Assembly: GCA_002375695.1 (NCBI GenBank)
Contig: DFMO01000015.1
Location: forward strand, 124,001-188,000
DNA length: 64,000 nucleotides
Reading direction: 5' to 3'
From: Flavobacteriaceae bacterium UBA3591
Lineage (GTDB): Bacteria; Bacteroidota; Bacteroidia; Flavobacteriales; Flavobacteriaceae
Under the pieces are notes generated by a model. It saw only the letters and a list, made by a program, of their open reading frames with translations, searched no databases and was not told the DNA's origin. This document shows, piece by piece, positions 8,302-16,616 of this stretch (position 1 is the stretch's first letter; each line of letters starts with the position of its first letter). Made by a program: the position numbers and the translations under genes.

Positions 8302-11300
8302 ATGGGAATATTAGATAACGTACTAAAAATCTTTGTAGGCGATAAGTCTAAAAAAGATATTGGGCAAATACAGCCTATTGTAAATGAAATTAAAACACAC
8401 GAAGCCGCACTCGAAAAACTCTCCCACGATGAACTTCGCGCAAAGTCTGATGCTTTTAGGAAGGAAATAAAAGAAGCTCAAAAAGAAATTCAAAATCAAA
8501 TAGACGAGCTTCAAAAACAGTCTGAAAACGAGCAAGACATCAATAAAAAAGAAGACTTTTACAACCAAATAGACAAGCTTAAAGACGAGCGCTACGAGAT
8601 TGAAAAGGAAACGCTTAATAAAATACTTCCCGAAGCTTTTGCCGTAATGAAAGAAACCGCAAAACGCTTTAAAAATAACGAAACCATTACGGTTACCGCT
8701 AGCCCTTTTGACCGCGAAATTTCAGCAGAAAATGACTATGTAACCCTTGAGGACGACAAAGCAATTTGGCAAAACTCTTGGGATGCTGCAGGAAAACCTA
8801 TTACGTGGGATATGGTACACTACGATGTACAGCTTATTGGCGGGGTTGCTCTTCATCAAGGAAAAGTAGCCGAAATGCAAACAGGTGAAGGTAAAACCTT
8901 AGTGGCTACCCTCCCAATGTATTTAAACGCCCTAGCAGGAAACGGAGTACACCTTGTAACAGTTAACGATTATCTTGCCCGTCGTGATAGCGCGTGGATG
9001 GCACCATTGTTTCAGTTTCACGGCATGGTTGTAGATTGTATAGACAACCACAGACCCAATTCAGAAGAACGAAGAAAAGCCTATTTGGCCGATATTACTT
9101 ACGGTACAAACAACGAGTTTGGCTTTGATTACCTACGCGATAATATGGCGCACGCTCCTACCGATTTGGTTCAGCGCCCGCATCATTACGCAATTGTAGA
9201 TGAGGTAGACTCGGTATTAATAGACGATGCTCGTACACCACTTATTATTTCGGGACCCGTACCCGAAGGCGACCGCCACGAATTTAACGAGCTTAAACCA
9301 AACATTAAAAATATAGTTGAAGTACAAAAAAAGTACTTAACAGGGGTTTTAGCCGAAGCTAAAAAATTGATAAAAGAAGGCGATGAAAAAGAAGGTGGTT
9401 TCCAGTTATTACGCGTATATCGCGGGTTACCGAAAAATAAAGCCCTTATAAAATACCTTTCGGAAGAAGGCATTAAACAAATTCTTCAAAAAACTGAAAA
9501 TCATTACATGAGCGACAACAACCGCGAAATGCCAAAGGTTGATGCCGAGCTCTATTTTGTAATCGACGAAAAAAACAACCAGATAGAACTTACCGATAAA
9601 GGAGTAGATTACCTTTCGGGTGAAGGCGACCCCGATTTCTTTGTAATGCCAGAAATTGGTACCGAAATTGCCGAAATTGAAAAGAAAGGCCTTTCAAAAG
9701 AAGAAGAAGTTGCAGCCAAAGAAGAACTCTTCCGCGACTTTTCGGTAAAAAGTGAACGTATCCATACTATGAATCAGCTTTTAAAAGCATATACGCTTTT
9801 TGAAAAAGATGATCAATATGTGGTGATGGATAACAAAGTAATGATTGTAGACGAACAAACGGGTCGTATTATGGAAGGGCGTCGCTATAGCGACGGATTG
9901 CACCAAGCAATCGAGGCAAAGGAAGATGTTAAGATTGAAGCGATGACCCAAACTTTTGCTACTGTTACGCTTCAAAATTACTTTAGAATGTACCGCAAAC
10001 TCTCAGGGATGACGGGTACAGCCGTAACCGAAGCCGGCGAACTTTGGGAAATCTACAAATTGGATGTTGTTGAAATTCCAACCAACCGCCCAATTGCGCG
10101 TCACGATCGCGAAGACAAAATTTATAAAACCAAAAGAGAAAAATATAACGCGGTAATTGAAGAGGTAGTAGCACTTTCACAAGCGGGGCGCCCCGTTTTA
10201 ATTGGTACTACTTCGGTAGAAATTTCAGAATTGTTGAGCCGTATGCTTAGCATTCGCAACATACCGCATAACGTATTAAATGCTAAACTCCACAAACGCG
10301 AGGCCGATATTGTGGCCGAAGCAGGAAAAGGAGGAATTGTAACCATTGCTACAAACATGGCTGGTCGTGGTACCGATATTAAATTGAGTAAAGAAGTAAA
10401 AGATGCTGGCGGACTTGCAATTATTGGTACAGAACGTCACGATTCGCGCCGTGTAGACAGACAGTTACGAGGGCGTAGTGGTCGACAAGGAGATCCGGGT
10501 AGTTCGCAGTTTTACGTTTCGTTAGAAGACAATTTGATGCGCCTCTTTGGAAGCGAGCGAATTGCCAAAATGATGGACCGTATGGGCTTGGAAGAAGGCG
10601 AAGTTATTCAGCATTCCATGATTTCAAAATCTATTGAGCGGGCACAGAAAAAGGTTGAAGAAAACAACTTTGGCATTCGTAAAAGATTGCTAGAGTACGA
10701 CGATGTAATGAATGCGCAGCGTGAGGTTGTTTACAAACGCCGTTACCACGCCCTATTTGGAGATCGTCTTCGTGTGGATATTGCCAATATGATTTTTGAT
10801 ACCGCCGAAGTAATTGCAGAAAGTAATAAACATGCTCAAGATTATAAGAATTTTGAGTTTGAATTAATTCGTTACTTCGCAATGGATTCTCCAATTTCCG
10901 AAAAGGAATTTGAAAAAATGGACGCTCGCGAAATTGCTGGCAAAGTTTATAAAGCAGCTTTAGTTCACTATCAAAACAAGATGGAGCGCAATGCCGAAAT
11001 GGCTTACCCAGTTATTAAAAACGTTTATGAAACGCAAAAGGATAAATACAAGCGAATTCTCGTTCCGTTTACAGATGGTGTAAAAACTTTAAACGTTGCT
11101 ACCGATCTTGAAAAGGCTTATGAAACCGAAGGGAAGCAATTGGTGCACGATTTTGAGAAAAACATCACCCTAGCCATAATTGACGATGCTTGGAAAACAC
11201 ACTTGCGAAAAATGGACGAGCTGAAACAAAGCGTTCAGTTAGCGGTACACGAACAAAAAGATCCGCTGCTTATTTATAAGTTTGAAGCTTTAGAACTTTT

Positions 11301-11661
11301 TAAAGCAATGATTGAAAAGGTAAACAAAGAAGTAATTTCGTTCCTTTTCAAAGGAGAATTGCCACAGGAAAACCAACAGCAAATTCAGGAAGCACGCGAA
11401 GTAAAAAGAAAAGAAAACTTAAGCGAGCAAAAAGACGAAATCCCGAATTTGGATGAGCGTTCTGCACAATCACGCGCCGCCGGAAACACCCAGCCGCAAC
11501 GGCAACAGGTAACCGAAACCATCACCCGCGAGCGGCCCAAGATAAACCGTAACGAAAAAGTAACCATTAAAAATGTTATGAGTGGTGAAAATAAGACCCT
11601 GAAATACAAACAGGCTATCCCGCTGCTCGATAAGGGCGATTGGGTGCTGGTGGATGAGTAG
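8302..11661 (+). CDS. secA: preprotein translocase ATPase SecA
   Basis: The motor of the Sec translocon, 1119 residues and so much longer than the roughly 900 of Escherichia coli SecA. Walker A QTGEGKT is at about residues 193-199, and DEVDSVLIDDARTPLIISG near residue 300 is the DEAD-type box. Motifs TNMAGRGTDI and RQLRGRSGRQGDPG mark NBD2. The extra length is mainly an insertion after the DEAD box (about residues 325-460) and a helical coil near residues 35-95. The C-terminus ends KGDWVLVDE and lacks the cysteine SEC-C zinc motif. TAATTTTG at 8225-8232 is a possible -7 element. A terminator follows. Confidence 0.97.
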   Translation: MGILDNVLKIFVGDKSKKDIGQIQPIVNEIKTHEAALEKLSHDELRAKSDAFRKEIKEAQKEIQNQIDELQKQSENEQDINKKEDFYNQIDKLKDERYEIEKETLNKILPEAFAVMKETAKRFKNNETITVTASPFDREISAENDYVTLEDDKAIWQNSWDAAGKPITWDMVHYDVQLIGGVALHQGKVAEMQTGEGKTLVATLPMYLNALAGNGVHLVTVNDYLARRDSAWMAPLFQFHGMVVDCIDNHRPNSEERRKAYLADITYGTNNEFGFDYLRDNMAHAPTDLVQRPHHYAIVDEVDSVLIDDARTPLIISGPVPEGDRHEFNELKPNIKNIVEVQKKYLTGVLAEAKKLIKEGDEKEGGFQLLRVYRGLPKNKALIKYLSEEGIKQILQKTENHYMSDNNREMPKVDAELYFVIDEKNNQIELTDKGVDYLSGEGDPDFFVMPEIGTEIAEIEKKGLSKEEEVAAKEELFRDFSVKSERIHTMNQLLKAYTLFEKDDQYVVMDNKVMIVDEQTGRIMEGRRYSDGLHQAIEAKEDVKIEAMTQTFATVTLQNYFRMYRKLSGMTGTAVTEAGELWEIYKLDVVEIPTNRPIARHDREDKIYKTKREKYNAVIEEVVALSQAGRPVLIGTTSVEISELLSRMLSIRNIPHNVLNAKLHKREADIVAEAGKGGIVTIATNMAGRGTDIKLSKEVKDAGGLAIIGTERHDSRRVDRQLRGRSGRQGDPGSSQFYVSLEDNLMRLFGSERIAKMMDRMGLEEGEVIQHSMISKSIERAQKKVEENNFGIRKRLLEYDDVMNAQREVVYKRRYHALFGDRLRVDIANMIFDTAEVIAESNKHAQDYKNFEFELIRYFAMDSPISEKEFEKMDAREIAGKVYKAALVHYQNKMERNAEMAYPVIKNVYETQKDKYKRILVPFTDGVKTLNVATDLEKAYETEGKQLVHDFEKNITLAIIDDAWKTHLRKMDELKQSVQLAVHEQKDPLLIYKFEALELFKAMIEKVNKEVISFLFKGELPQENQQQIQEAREVKRKENLSEQKDEIPNLDERSAQSRAAGNTQPQRQQVTETITRERPKINRNEKVTIKNVMSGENKTLKYKQAIPLLDKGDWVLVDE

Positions 11662-11673
11662 GTCGTCTTTGAC

Positions 11674-11702
11674 GTAGGACGGTAGGACTTAGGACGTACG
11701 AC
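11674..11702 (+). repeat. short degenerate heptamer repeat after secA
   Basis: Four units of 7-8 bases (GTAGGAC, GTAGGAC, TTAGGAC, GTACGAC) follow the secA stop codon. They resemble the TAG heptamers after the ATPase gene at 6764. Confidence 0.45.
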
Positions 11703-11741
11703 TGTTTTGTAAATTTAAATTTAACTGTAATGAAGTTTATA

Positions 11742-11776
11742 AATCCTGAGGCTGCTTGGCTTCGGGATTTTTTATT
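11742..11776 (+). terminator. rho-independent terminator of secA
   Basis: AATCCTGAGGC pairs with GCTTCGGGATT (two G-U pairs) around a short loop and is followed by a T run. Confidence 0.7.
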
Positions 11777-11877
11777 AATTACAAACATAAAGATCATTTA
11801 ATTTGCTATTCCCATAATTTTGTTTCATTTTAGCAAAACCATAACTCCCCAATTAGAAGTATAATCCAAAACTTTTA

Positions 11878-12297
11878 ATGTATGAAACAAAGTTTTCCCC
11901 CCCCCCCCGAAGAATAGTCTTATTACTATTTTTTATGATTGCCTTCGGTTCCACGGCACAAACATTTATGGATAACGTTCGTGCCGAGATTCAGACCAAA
12001 ATCCAACATTTGAACCCAAACGATGTTCCTACACGCATACTTTATGATAGGACACTGCCTCTTTCAAATCTTTTAGGTTATGGTACACCTTCGGGTTTTG
12101 CGCCGTTAGTGCCTGGCGTGCCGAGCAGCAGTGCCGTATTGTATGATATGTTTGGGCAGAAAAAAACTTCAAACCGCGCTGTGGACAGCAATTCCTTAAG
12201 TCTTGACGTTACCAATTTACCTGAAGGAATATATATCTTGAAAATTTTGGTCCAAGATGGAAGGGAAGTGATAAAACAAGTGAATATAGAAAGATAA
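11878..12297 (+). CDS. miniature T9SS-sorted secreted protein with a C12 tract near its start
   Basis: A 139-residue product: 10 residues including a proline run encoded by 12 consecutive C (11897-11908), a signal peptide (IVLLLFFMIAFGSTAQ), about 65 residues, then a type A T9SS sorting domain (VLYDMFGQKK to the end). The middle segment (NPNDVPTRILYDR) resembles the start of larger flavobacterial secreted proteins, so this looks like an internal-deletion derivative. TAATTTTG at 11815-11822 could be its promoter. A second ATG at 11882 lies in another frame. With 12 C only the ATG at 11878 reads into the signal peptide. Gene function unknown; possibly phase variable or decaying. Confidence 0.6.
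   Translation: MYETKFSPPPRRIVLLLFFMIAFGSTAQTFMDNVRAEIQTKIQHLNPNDVPTRILYDRTLPLSNLLGYGTPSGFAPLVPGVPSSSAVLYDMFGQKKTSNRAVDSNSLSLDVTNLPEGIYILKILVQDGREVIKQVNIER
11897..11908 (+). repeat. homopolymer of 12 C inside a start region
   Basis: Twelve uninterrupted C lie between two staggered ATG codons (11878, 11882) and the signal-peptide codons. It is the longest C run I noticed in the window. Confidence 0.9.
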
Positions 12298-12315
12298 TTT
12301 TAAACGGACAGAAAA

Positions 12316-12894
12316 ATGAAAAGATATATGCTTTTAAAATTGATTATTATTGTGGCATTTATTATTACGGGCTGCAATAAAGACGATGACAAAAAGGAGG
12401 AACAAGGCTGCGTAAAGGAAGAGAATTATTTTGAAGCTCAATTTGATGGTCAAACTATAGAACCGTATTACAATCAAGGAGGAGGGATTGGTCGCTACAC
12501 CTTGAGTTTTAGTAGATGTGTTGATAACGAAAATGATTGGTTATTGACGATAAATACGGAAAATGATATAGGTTTTGATTTTTCCTTAATTGGATTAACT
12601 GGAATAGGAAATTATAATATTAGTGCTGGAAATCCAGAGCATATAGCAGTTACTTGTGCAGTAAAAACCTCAATATATATTGAAGATCAAGATTCAAATT
12701 CTTATACTTTTATCAGTTCCTCAAATGGAACGATTGAAATCACCGGGTATGATAATAGCTTAGGAATATTAATAGGAACCTTTACTGCTGAATTAGTGAG
12801 TACGGCAGATCCTTCTGTCAAAAAAACCATAACCGGAGAGTTCAACTTAAATAAATCTACTTTAGACAAGACCATAAAACCTTGCTGGCTTTAA
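12316..12894 (+). CDS. hypothetical lipoprotein, first of a tandem pair
   Basis: A 192-residue protein with a lipoprotein signal peptide ending ITGC (cysteine near residue 20) and the Bacteroidota surface-export-like acidic stretch NKDDDKKEE directly after it. The mature part is beta-rich, with four further cysteines and the block TITGEFNLNKSTLD near the end. It shares long identical stretches with the next gene. The family is not named with certainty; it resembles small Bacteroidota lipoproteins of unknown role. It follows the mini-T9SS gene by 18 bases, so co-transcription is likely. Confidence 0.8.
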   Translation: MKRYMLLKLIIIVAFIITGCNKDDDKKEEQGCVKEENYFEAQFDGQTIEPYYNQGGGIGRYTLSFSRCVDNENDWLLTINTENDIGFDFSLIGLTGIGNYNISAGNPEHIAVTCAVKTSIYIEDQDSNSYTFISSSNGTIEITGYDNSLGILIGTFTAELVSTADPSVKKTITGEFNLNKSTLDKTIKPCWL

Positions 12895-12895
12895 A

Positions 12896-13477
12896 ATGAG
12901 AAGAACAATATTATTAATATTGCTTTTTATTGTGGCTTTTAGTACAACGGGCTGTAATAAAGATGATGACAACAAGGAGGAACAAGGCTGCGTAAAGGAA
13001 GAGAATTATTTTGAAGCTCAGTTTGAGAGTCAAACTATAGAACTATTTTATGTTCAGGGGGGTGGATTTGGACTATATACTCTAAACCTACAAAGATGTT
13101 CCCCTGATGATAATTCTTGGATATTATCAATAAACACAGAAAATGGTATAAATCTATATCTCTATCTTGTAGATATTATTGACATGGGAAATTATTCAAT
13201 TACATTTGGTGATCCGGGCCATACTTCAATCTCTTGTGCTGAAGTAACTTCGTTATTTATCGAAGATGAAGCCAGCAATACTTATACTTATATAAGTTCC
13301 TCCAATGGATCAATTGAAATTACGGAATACGATAGTGGGTATGGAATATTGATGGGAACATTTAGCGCTGAAATGGTAAGCACCGCCAATCCCGCTGTAA
13401 AAAAGACCATTACCGGGGAGTTCAACCTCAATAAATCTACCTTGGATAATACCAAAAGACCTTGTTGGCTCGAATAA
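12896..13477 (+). CDS. hypothetical lipoprotein, second of a tandem pair
   Basis: A 193-residue paralogue of the gene just upstream, starting 1 base after its stop. The lipobox (TTGC), the NKDDDNKEEQGCVKEENYF block after it and the C-terminal TITGEFNLNKSTLD block are nearly the same, while the centre has diverged. It is followed by a strong terminator at 13520-13549. Recent tandem duplication explains the pair. The function is unknown; an exposed outer-membrane lipoprotein is likely from the acidic leader. Confidence 0.8.
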   Translation: MRRTILLILLFIVAFSTTGCNKDDDNKEEQGCVKEENYFEAQFESQTIELFYVQGGGFGLYTLNLQRCSPDDNSWILSINTENGINLYLYLVDIIDMGNYSITFGDPGHTSISCAEVTSLFIEDEASNTYTYISSSNGSIEITEYDSGYGILMGTFSAEMVSTANPAVKKTITGEFNLNKSTLDNTKRPCWLE

Positions 13478-13519
13478 TAGCAAGTCCAGTTCTTAAAGGT
13501 TTGCACTACTAAGGCAAAA

Positions 13520-13549
13520 AATCCCGAAAAATTCCTTCGGGATTTTTTT
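13520..13549 (+). terminator. rho-independent terminator after the twin lipoproteins
   Basis: Perfect 9-base stem AATCCCGAA / TTCGGGATT with a 7-base loop, followed by T5. The same stem type occurs after secA. Confidence 0.85.
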
Positions 13550-13679
13550 ATGGCATATTTTCCCCAGAATCACCTCTTTTTTTATTGGCTATCAACCATT
13601 TATAGCTTTTTAGTATAAAATCCTGGTCGTTTTTTTCATACCTTCGTTTTCAAAATCAACCCATTAAAAATCAATCCGT

Positions 13680-14330
13680 ATGAAAAAATCACTTTTTACC
13701 TTAGCGTGTCTTTCCTTAGTGTTAGTTGGCTGTAACAACGAAAAAAAGGACAAGATGGAAACTGAGGAAGCCGTAGTTGTAGCAGACACCACCGCTACCG
13801 AAACCCCTGAAATAACAGAAGAACCCATGGACTCCGTGGCCATGCAAAAGGCCTGGGAGGCGTACATGACCCCCGGCGAGCCCCACAAAATGATGGCCGC
13901 CGAGGAAGGCAAATGGAACAACGAAATGACCTTTTGGATGGGCCCCGAAGAAACCAAGGCCACCTCCACCGCCGATATTAAGATGATTCTTGGTGGTCGC
14001 TACCAAGTAGGCACCTATACCGGCAACATGATGGGCGCCGAATTGGAAGGCCGTTCCACCCTGGCCTATGATAATGCCACCAACGAGTACATCTCTACCT
14101 GGATAGACAATATGGGTACAGGAATAGGTGTGTTGCGCGGTACCTATGATGAAGCTAGTAAAACCATAACCCTAAATGGTAGCATGACAGACCCCATGAG
14201 TGGCAAAGAAAAAAAGGTTCGTGAATTATATACCATTGTTGATGACAACACCCGCCGCATGGAAATGTTTGAAACTGGCCCTGATGGTAAGGAAGTTAAA
14301 ACAATGGAAATACTTATGAAACGAGCATAG
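13680..14330 (+). CDS. DUF1579 family lipoprotein
   Basis: A 216-residue lipoprotein with signal peptide ending LVGC (cysteine 18), an acidic low-complexity linker (about residues 19-55), then a DUF1579 beta domain with EEGKWNNEMTFWMGP, GGRYQVGTYTGNMMG and a DNMGTGIG segment. DUF1579 is of unknown function. Base composition is unlike its neighbours: 13791-13980 is 56% G+C by direct count, versus 33% for 12481-12600. A variant -7 element (TACCTTCG) lies about 40 bases upstream. Own terminator at 14353. Confidence 0.85.
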   Translation: MKKSLFTLACLSLVLVGCNNEKKDKMETEEAVVVADTTATETPEITEEPMDSVAMQKAWEAYMTPGEPHKMMAAEEGKWNNEMTFWMGPEETKATSTADIKMILGGRYQVGTYTGNMMGAELEGRSTLAYDNATNEYISTWIDNMGTGIGVLRGTYDEASKTITLNGSMTDPMSGKEKKVRELYTIVDDNTRRMEMFETGPDGKEVKTMEILMKRA

Positions 14331-14352
14331 CTTAATATTTTTACGACCAAAA

Positions 14353-14384
14353 AATCTCAAAACACCTCGTTTTGGGATTTTTTT
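14353..14384 (+). terminator. rho-independent terminator after the DUF1579 gene
   Basis: An 11-base stem AATCTCAAAAC / GTTTTGGGATT with one G-U pair and a 5-base loop, then a T run. Confidence 0.85.
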
Positions 14385-14426
14385 ATGCTCCAATTCGAGT
14401 ATCTTTGATTTTACAAATATATCGCT

Positions 14427-14903
14427 ATGAGAAAACTTACCATCGAATTTAAATGGGCTATACTTTTCACAATTGCAATGCTTTTGTGGATGCTTTTTGA
14501 AAAAACCATGGGTTGGCACGGCGAACGTATTGCAGACCACTGGTGGCTCACCCTCTTTTTCGCGCCCTTTGCCATTTTAATGTATTTGTTAGCAATGCGC
14601 GAAAAAAGAAGACGCGTTTACGGTGGTAAAATGACTTGGCTCCAAGGTTTTGTCTCCGGACTAATTTTAAGTGTTTTTGTAGCACTACTTTCGCCTTTGG
14701 CACAGTATATAACCCACAACTATATTACGCCAGAGTATTTTAACAACGTAATTGAACATTCGGTAACCAATGAATTAATGACGCGTACTGCGGCAAACGA
14801 ATATTTTAACATCAACAATTATATGTGGCAAAGTGCATTTGGTGCATTGGGAATGGGCGTGGTAACTTCGGCAGTAGTTGCCATTTTTGTTAAAAAGAAA
14901 TAG
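14427..14903 (+). CDS. DUF4199 family membrane protein
   Basis: A 158-residue protein with four membrane helices (about residues 8-26, 40-57, 72-92 and 133-154) and a basic REKRRRVYGGKMTW loop after the second, as in DUF4199 proteins of Bacteroidota. The family has no assigned function. TATCTTTG at 14400-14407 is a likely -7 element. It is a single-gene unit before the duplicated TPR modules. Confidence 0.8.
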   Translation: MRKLTIEFKWAILFTIAMLLWMLFEKTMGWHGERIADHWWLTLFFAPFAILMYLLAMREKRRRVYGGKMTWLQGFVSGLILSVFVALLSPLAQYITHNYITPEYFNNVIEHSVTNELMTRTAANEYFNINNYMWQSAFGALGMGVVTSAVVAIFVKKK

Positions 14904-15056
14904 CTTTAATATCGTTTAGCTTCTTTTATAATTAATTAAAATTTCAGGAAATTTTAGGTGTTTAGCAAACAACAGAGAATTATTAAAAATAATTTTTAGA
15001 AATTCTGTTGAAAATTCTACTTTATGTATCTTGTAGGTCTGTTTTTTTATTAAAAA

Positions 15057-16616
15057 ATGCGTCCTCTTTTTAACCTGTTTTTATTAGTATTTTTCACTTC
15101 GATAGCGACCGGACAGGACGATGGCGACTACAACGAAATGTTGTTGAATGCTGAAACGATTTTATATGCTCAACCCGATGAGTCTATAAAAATTGCTAAT
15201 CACGTTCTTCAAAATTCAATTAATACCCAACAACTCTTTAAGGCATATCTACTTAACACTACTGCTTTTTATATTAAGGGCAGCTTTGAAGATGCTGTTA
15301 ACGCTGCAATAGAAGCCAAAATTATTGCTGAAGAAACATCTAATTCGGTAAGGCAATTACGTGCTACTATGGCAGCCGTTCCCTTATTATATCATCTTGG
15401 TTTAGATGTTGTAGCCCAACAATATTATAAAAACACTCTTGAAGCAACACCCTCTAATATTTCACAAAACGAAAAATCCTATTTTAAAGCAAGTGATAAA
15501 TTAGTCAATGCCTTCAAAGAATTAGGAAAAGATAATTGGCAAAAGGCTTATAGCAATTTTGAAGAAGCCAAATCGGTTTTTAAAGATTTTCCAGATCAAA
15601 TTTTGTTGAATGAAGCAACTACCTGGATGACAACTATACATCCAAAGCTTAGCAGCACCGAAACTGCGGAATCTCACCTTACAACTCTTCTATTTCATAC
15701 TAAAAACGACAGTCAAAATCGTTATTTAGAAATGGTGGTTTTAAATAAATTAGGAGAATTATATTTTTTAAAGCAAGAGTACCTTCAGGCTGTTCAATAC
15801 TACCAACAAGCATTACAAATTGCTGAAATATTTAAAAATAGCACCTATTTGTCGCATATTTTAGAAAATCTTTCTGCGGTACATTTAGCACTGAAAAATT
15901 CGCAAGAATTTTATTCTTATAAAAAAAGAGCCCAAGAATTTAATGATGAAGCAGAGACTTCGGAAGAACTTGCCGTAAATGCCATATACAACTATATAAA
16001 TGAAAATAATATTTCAAAAAAAGAGGCTCTAAAAGGAAAGTTTACTCTAAATATGTTAATCTTGTCGGCCATTTTTGTCGTAATTATTTTAACCTGGCTA
16101 TTATTGCGCTTTTGGTATCGCAATAGGACCAAGCAGTACAACCGTTTTTTAACATATATTGAAAACAGAGAAAAACAAGCTGTCGGTCTTCCTATTAAAG
16201 AGGTTTCAAAAGGATTGAATATTCCTAAGGAAACCGAAACTATCTTAGTAAAAAGGTTGGCTCAATTTGAAAAATCGAAGCATTTTACTAAAAGAGATAT
16301 GTCTTTGGCAGCATTAGCGGCACAACTCGATACGAATACTAAATATCTTTCAGAAGTTATAAATTCACACAAAGGAAAAAATTTTAATGCCTACATAAAT
16401 GAACTTCGAATTAATTATATAATAGATAAATTAAAAAGTAACAGAACATATTTACAATATAAAATAAGCTATCTAGCCGAAGAAAGTGGATTTTCATCTC
16501 ACAGTAGCTTTGCCACTGTTTTTAAATCGGTTACCGGCATATCTCCTACCGTCTTTATTGACCTTTTAAAATCTAGAAATAAAACATCAAATTCTGTTTA
16601 TGAGAATGTGGAGTAA
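15057..16616 (+). CDS. membrane-anchored TPR regulator with AraC-type DNA-binding domain (module copy 1)
   Basis: A 519-residue transmembrane one-component regulator. It has a signal peptide (residues 1-20), a periplasmic region of TPR-like helix pairs (about 25-310), one membrane helix (about 331-353, followed by the basic RFWYRNRTK stop-transfer) and a cytoplasmic AraC/HTH_18 domain (about 413-504, with TNTKYLSEVIN and the ISYLAEESGFSSHSSFATVFK recognition segment split at residue 470). It overlaps the next gene by 11 bases. The layout suggests that a periplasmic or protein signal is passed to DNA; ligand and targets are unknown. A close homologue lies at 20810-22366. Confidence 0.85.
   Translation: MRPLFNLFLLVFFTSIATGQDDGDYNEMLLNAETILYAQPDESIKIANHVLQNSINTQQLFKAYLLNTTAFYIKGSFEDAVNAAIEAKIIAEETSNSVRQLRATMAAVPLLYHLGLDVVAQQYYKNTLEATPSNISQNEKSYFKASDKLVNAFKELGKDNWQKAYSNFEEAKSVFKDFPDQILLNEATTWMTTIHPKLSSTETAESHLTTLLFHTKNDSQNRYLEMVVLNKLGELYFLKQEYLQAVQYYQQALQIAEIFKNSTYLSHILENLSAVHLALKNSQEFYSYKKRAQEFNDEAETSEELAVNAIYNYINENNISKKEALKGKFTLNMLILSAIFVVIILTWLLLRFWYRNRTKQYNRFLTYIENREKQAVGLPIKEVSKGLNIPKETETILVKRLAQFEKSKHFTKRDMSLAALAAQLDTNTKYLSEVINSHKGKNFNAYINELRINYIIDKLKSNRTYLQYKISYLAEESGFSSHSSFATVFKSVTGISPTVFIDLLKSRNKTSNSVYENVE

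Noticed and set aside
8323..8568. Opposite-strand open frames within secA, uup, ABC permease and other large genes
   Set aside because: They are shadows of strongly conserved coding frames, without promoter, homology or plausible composition.
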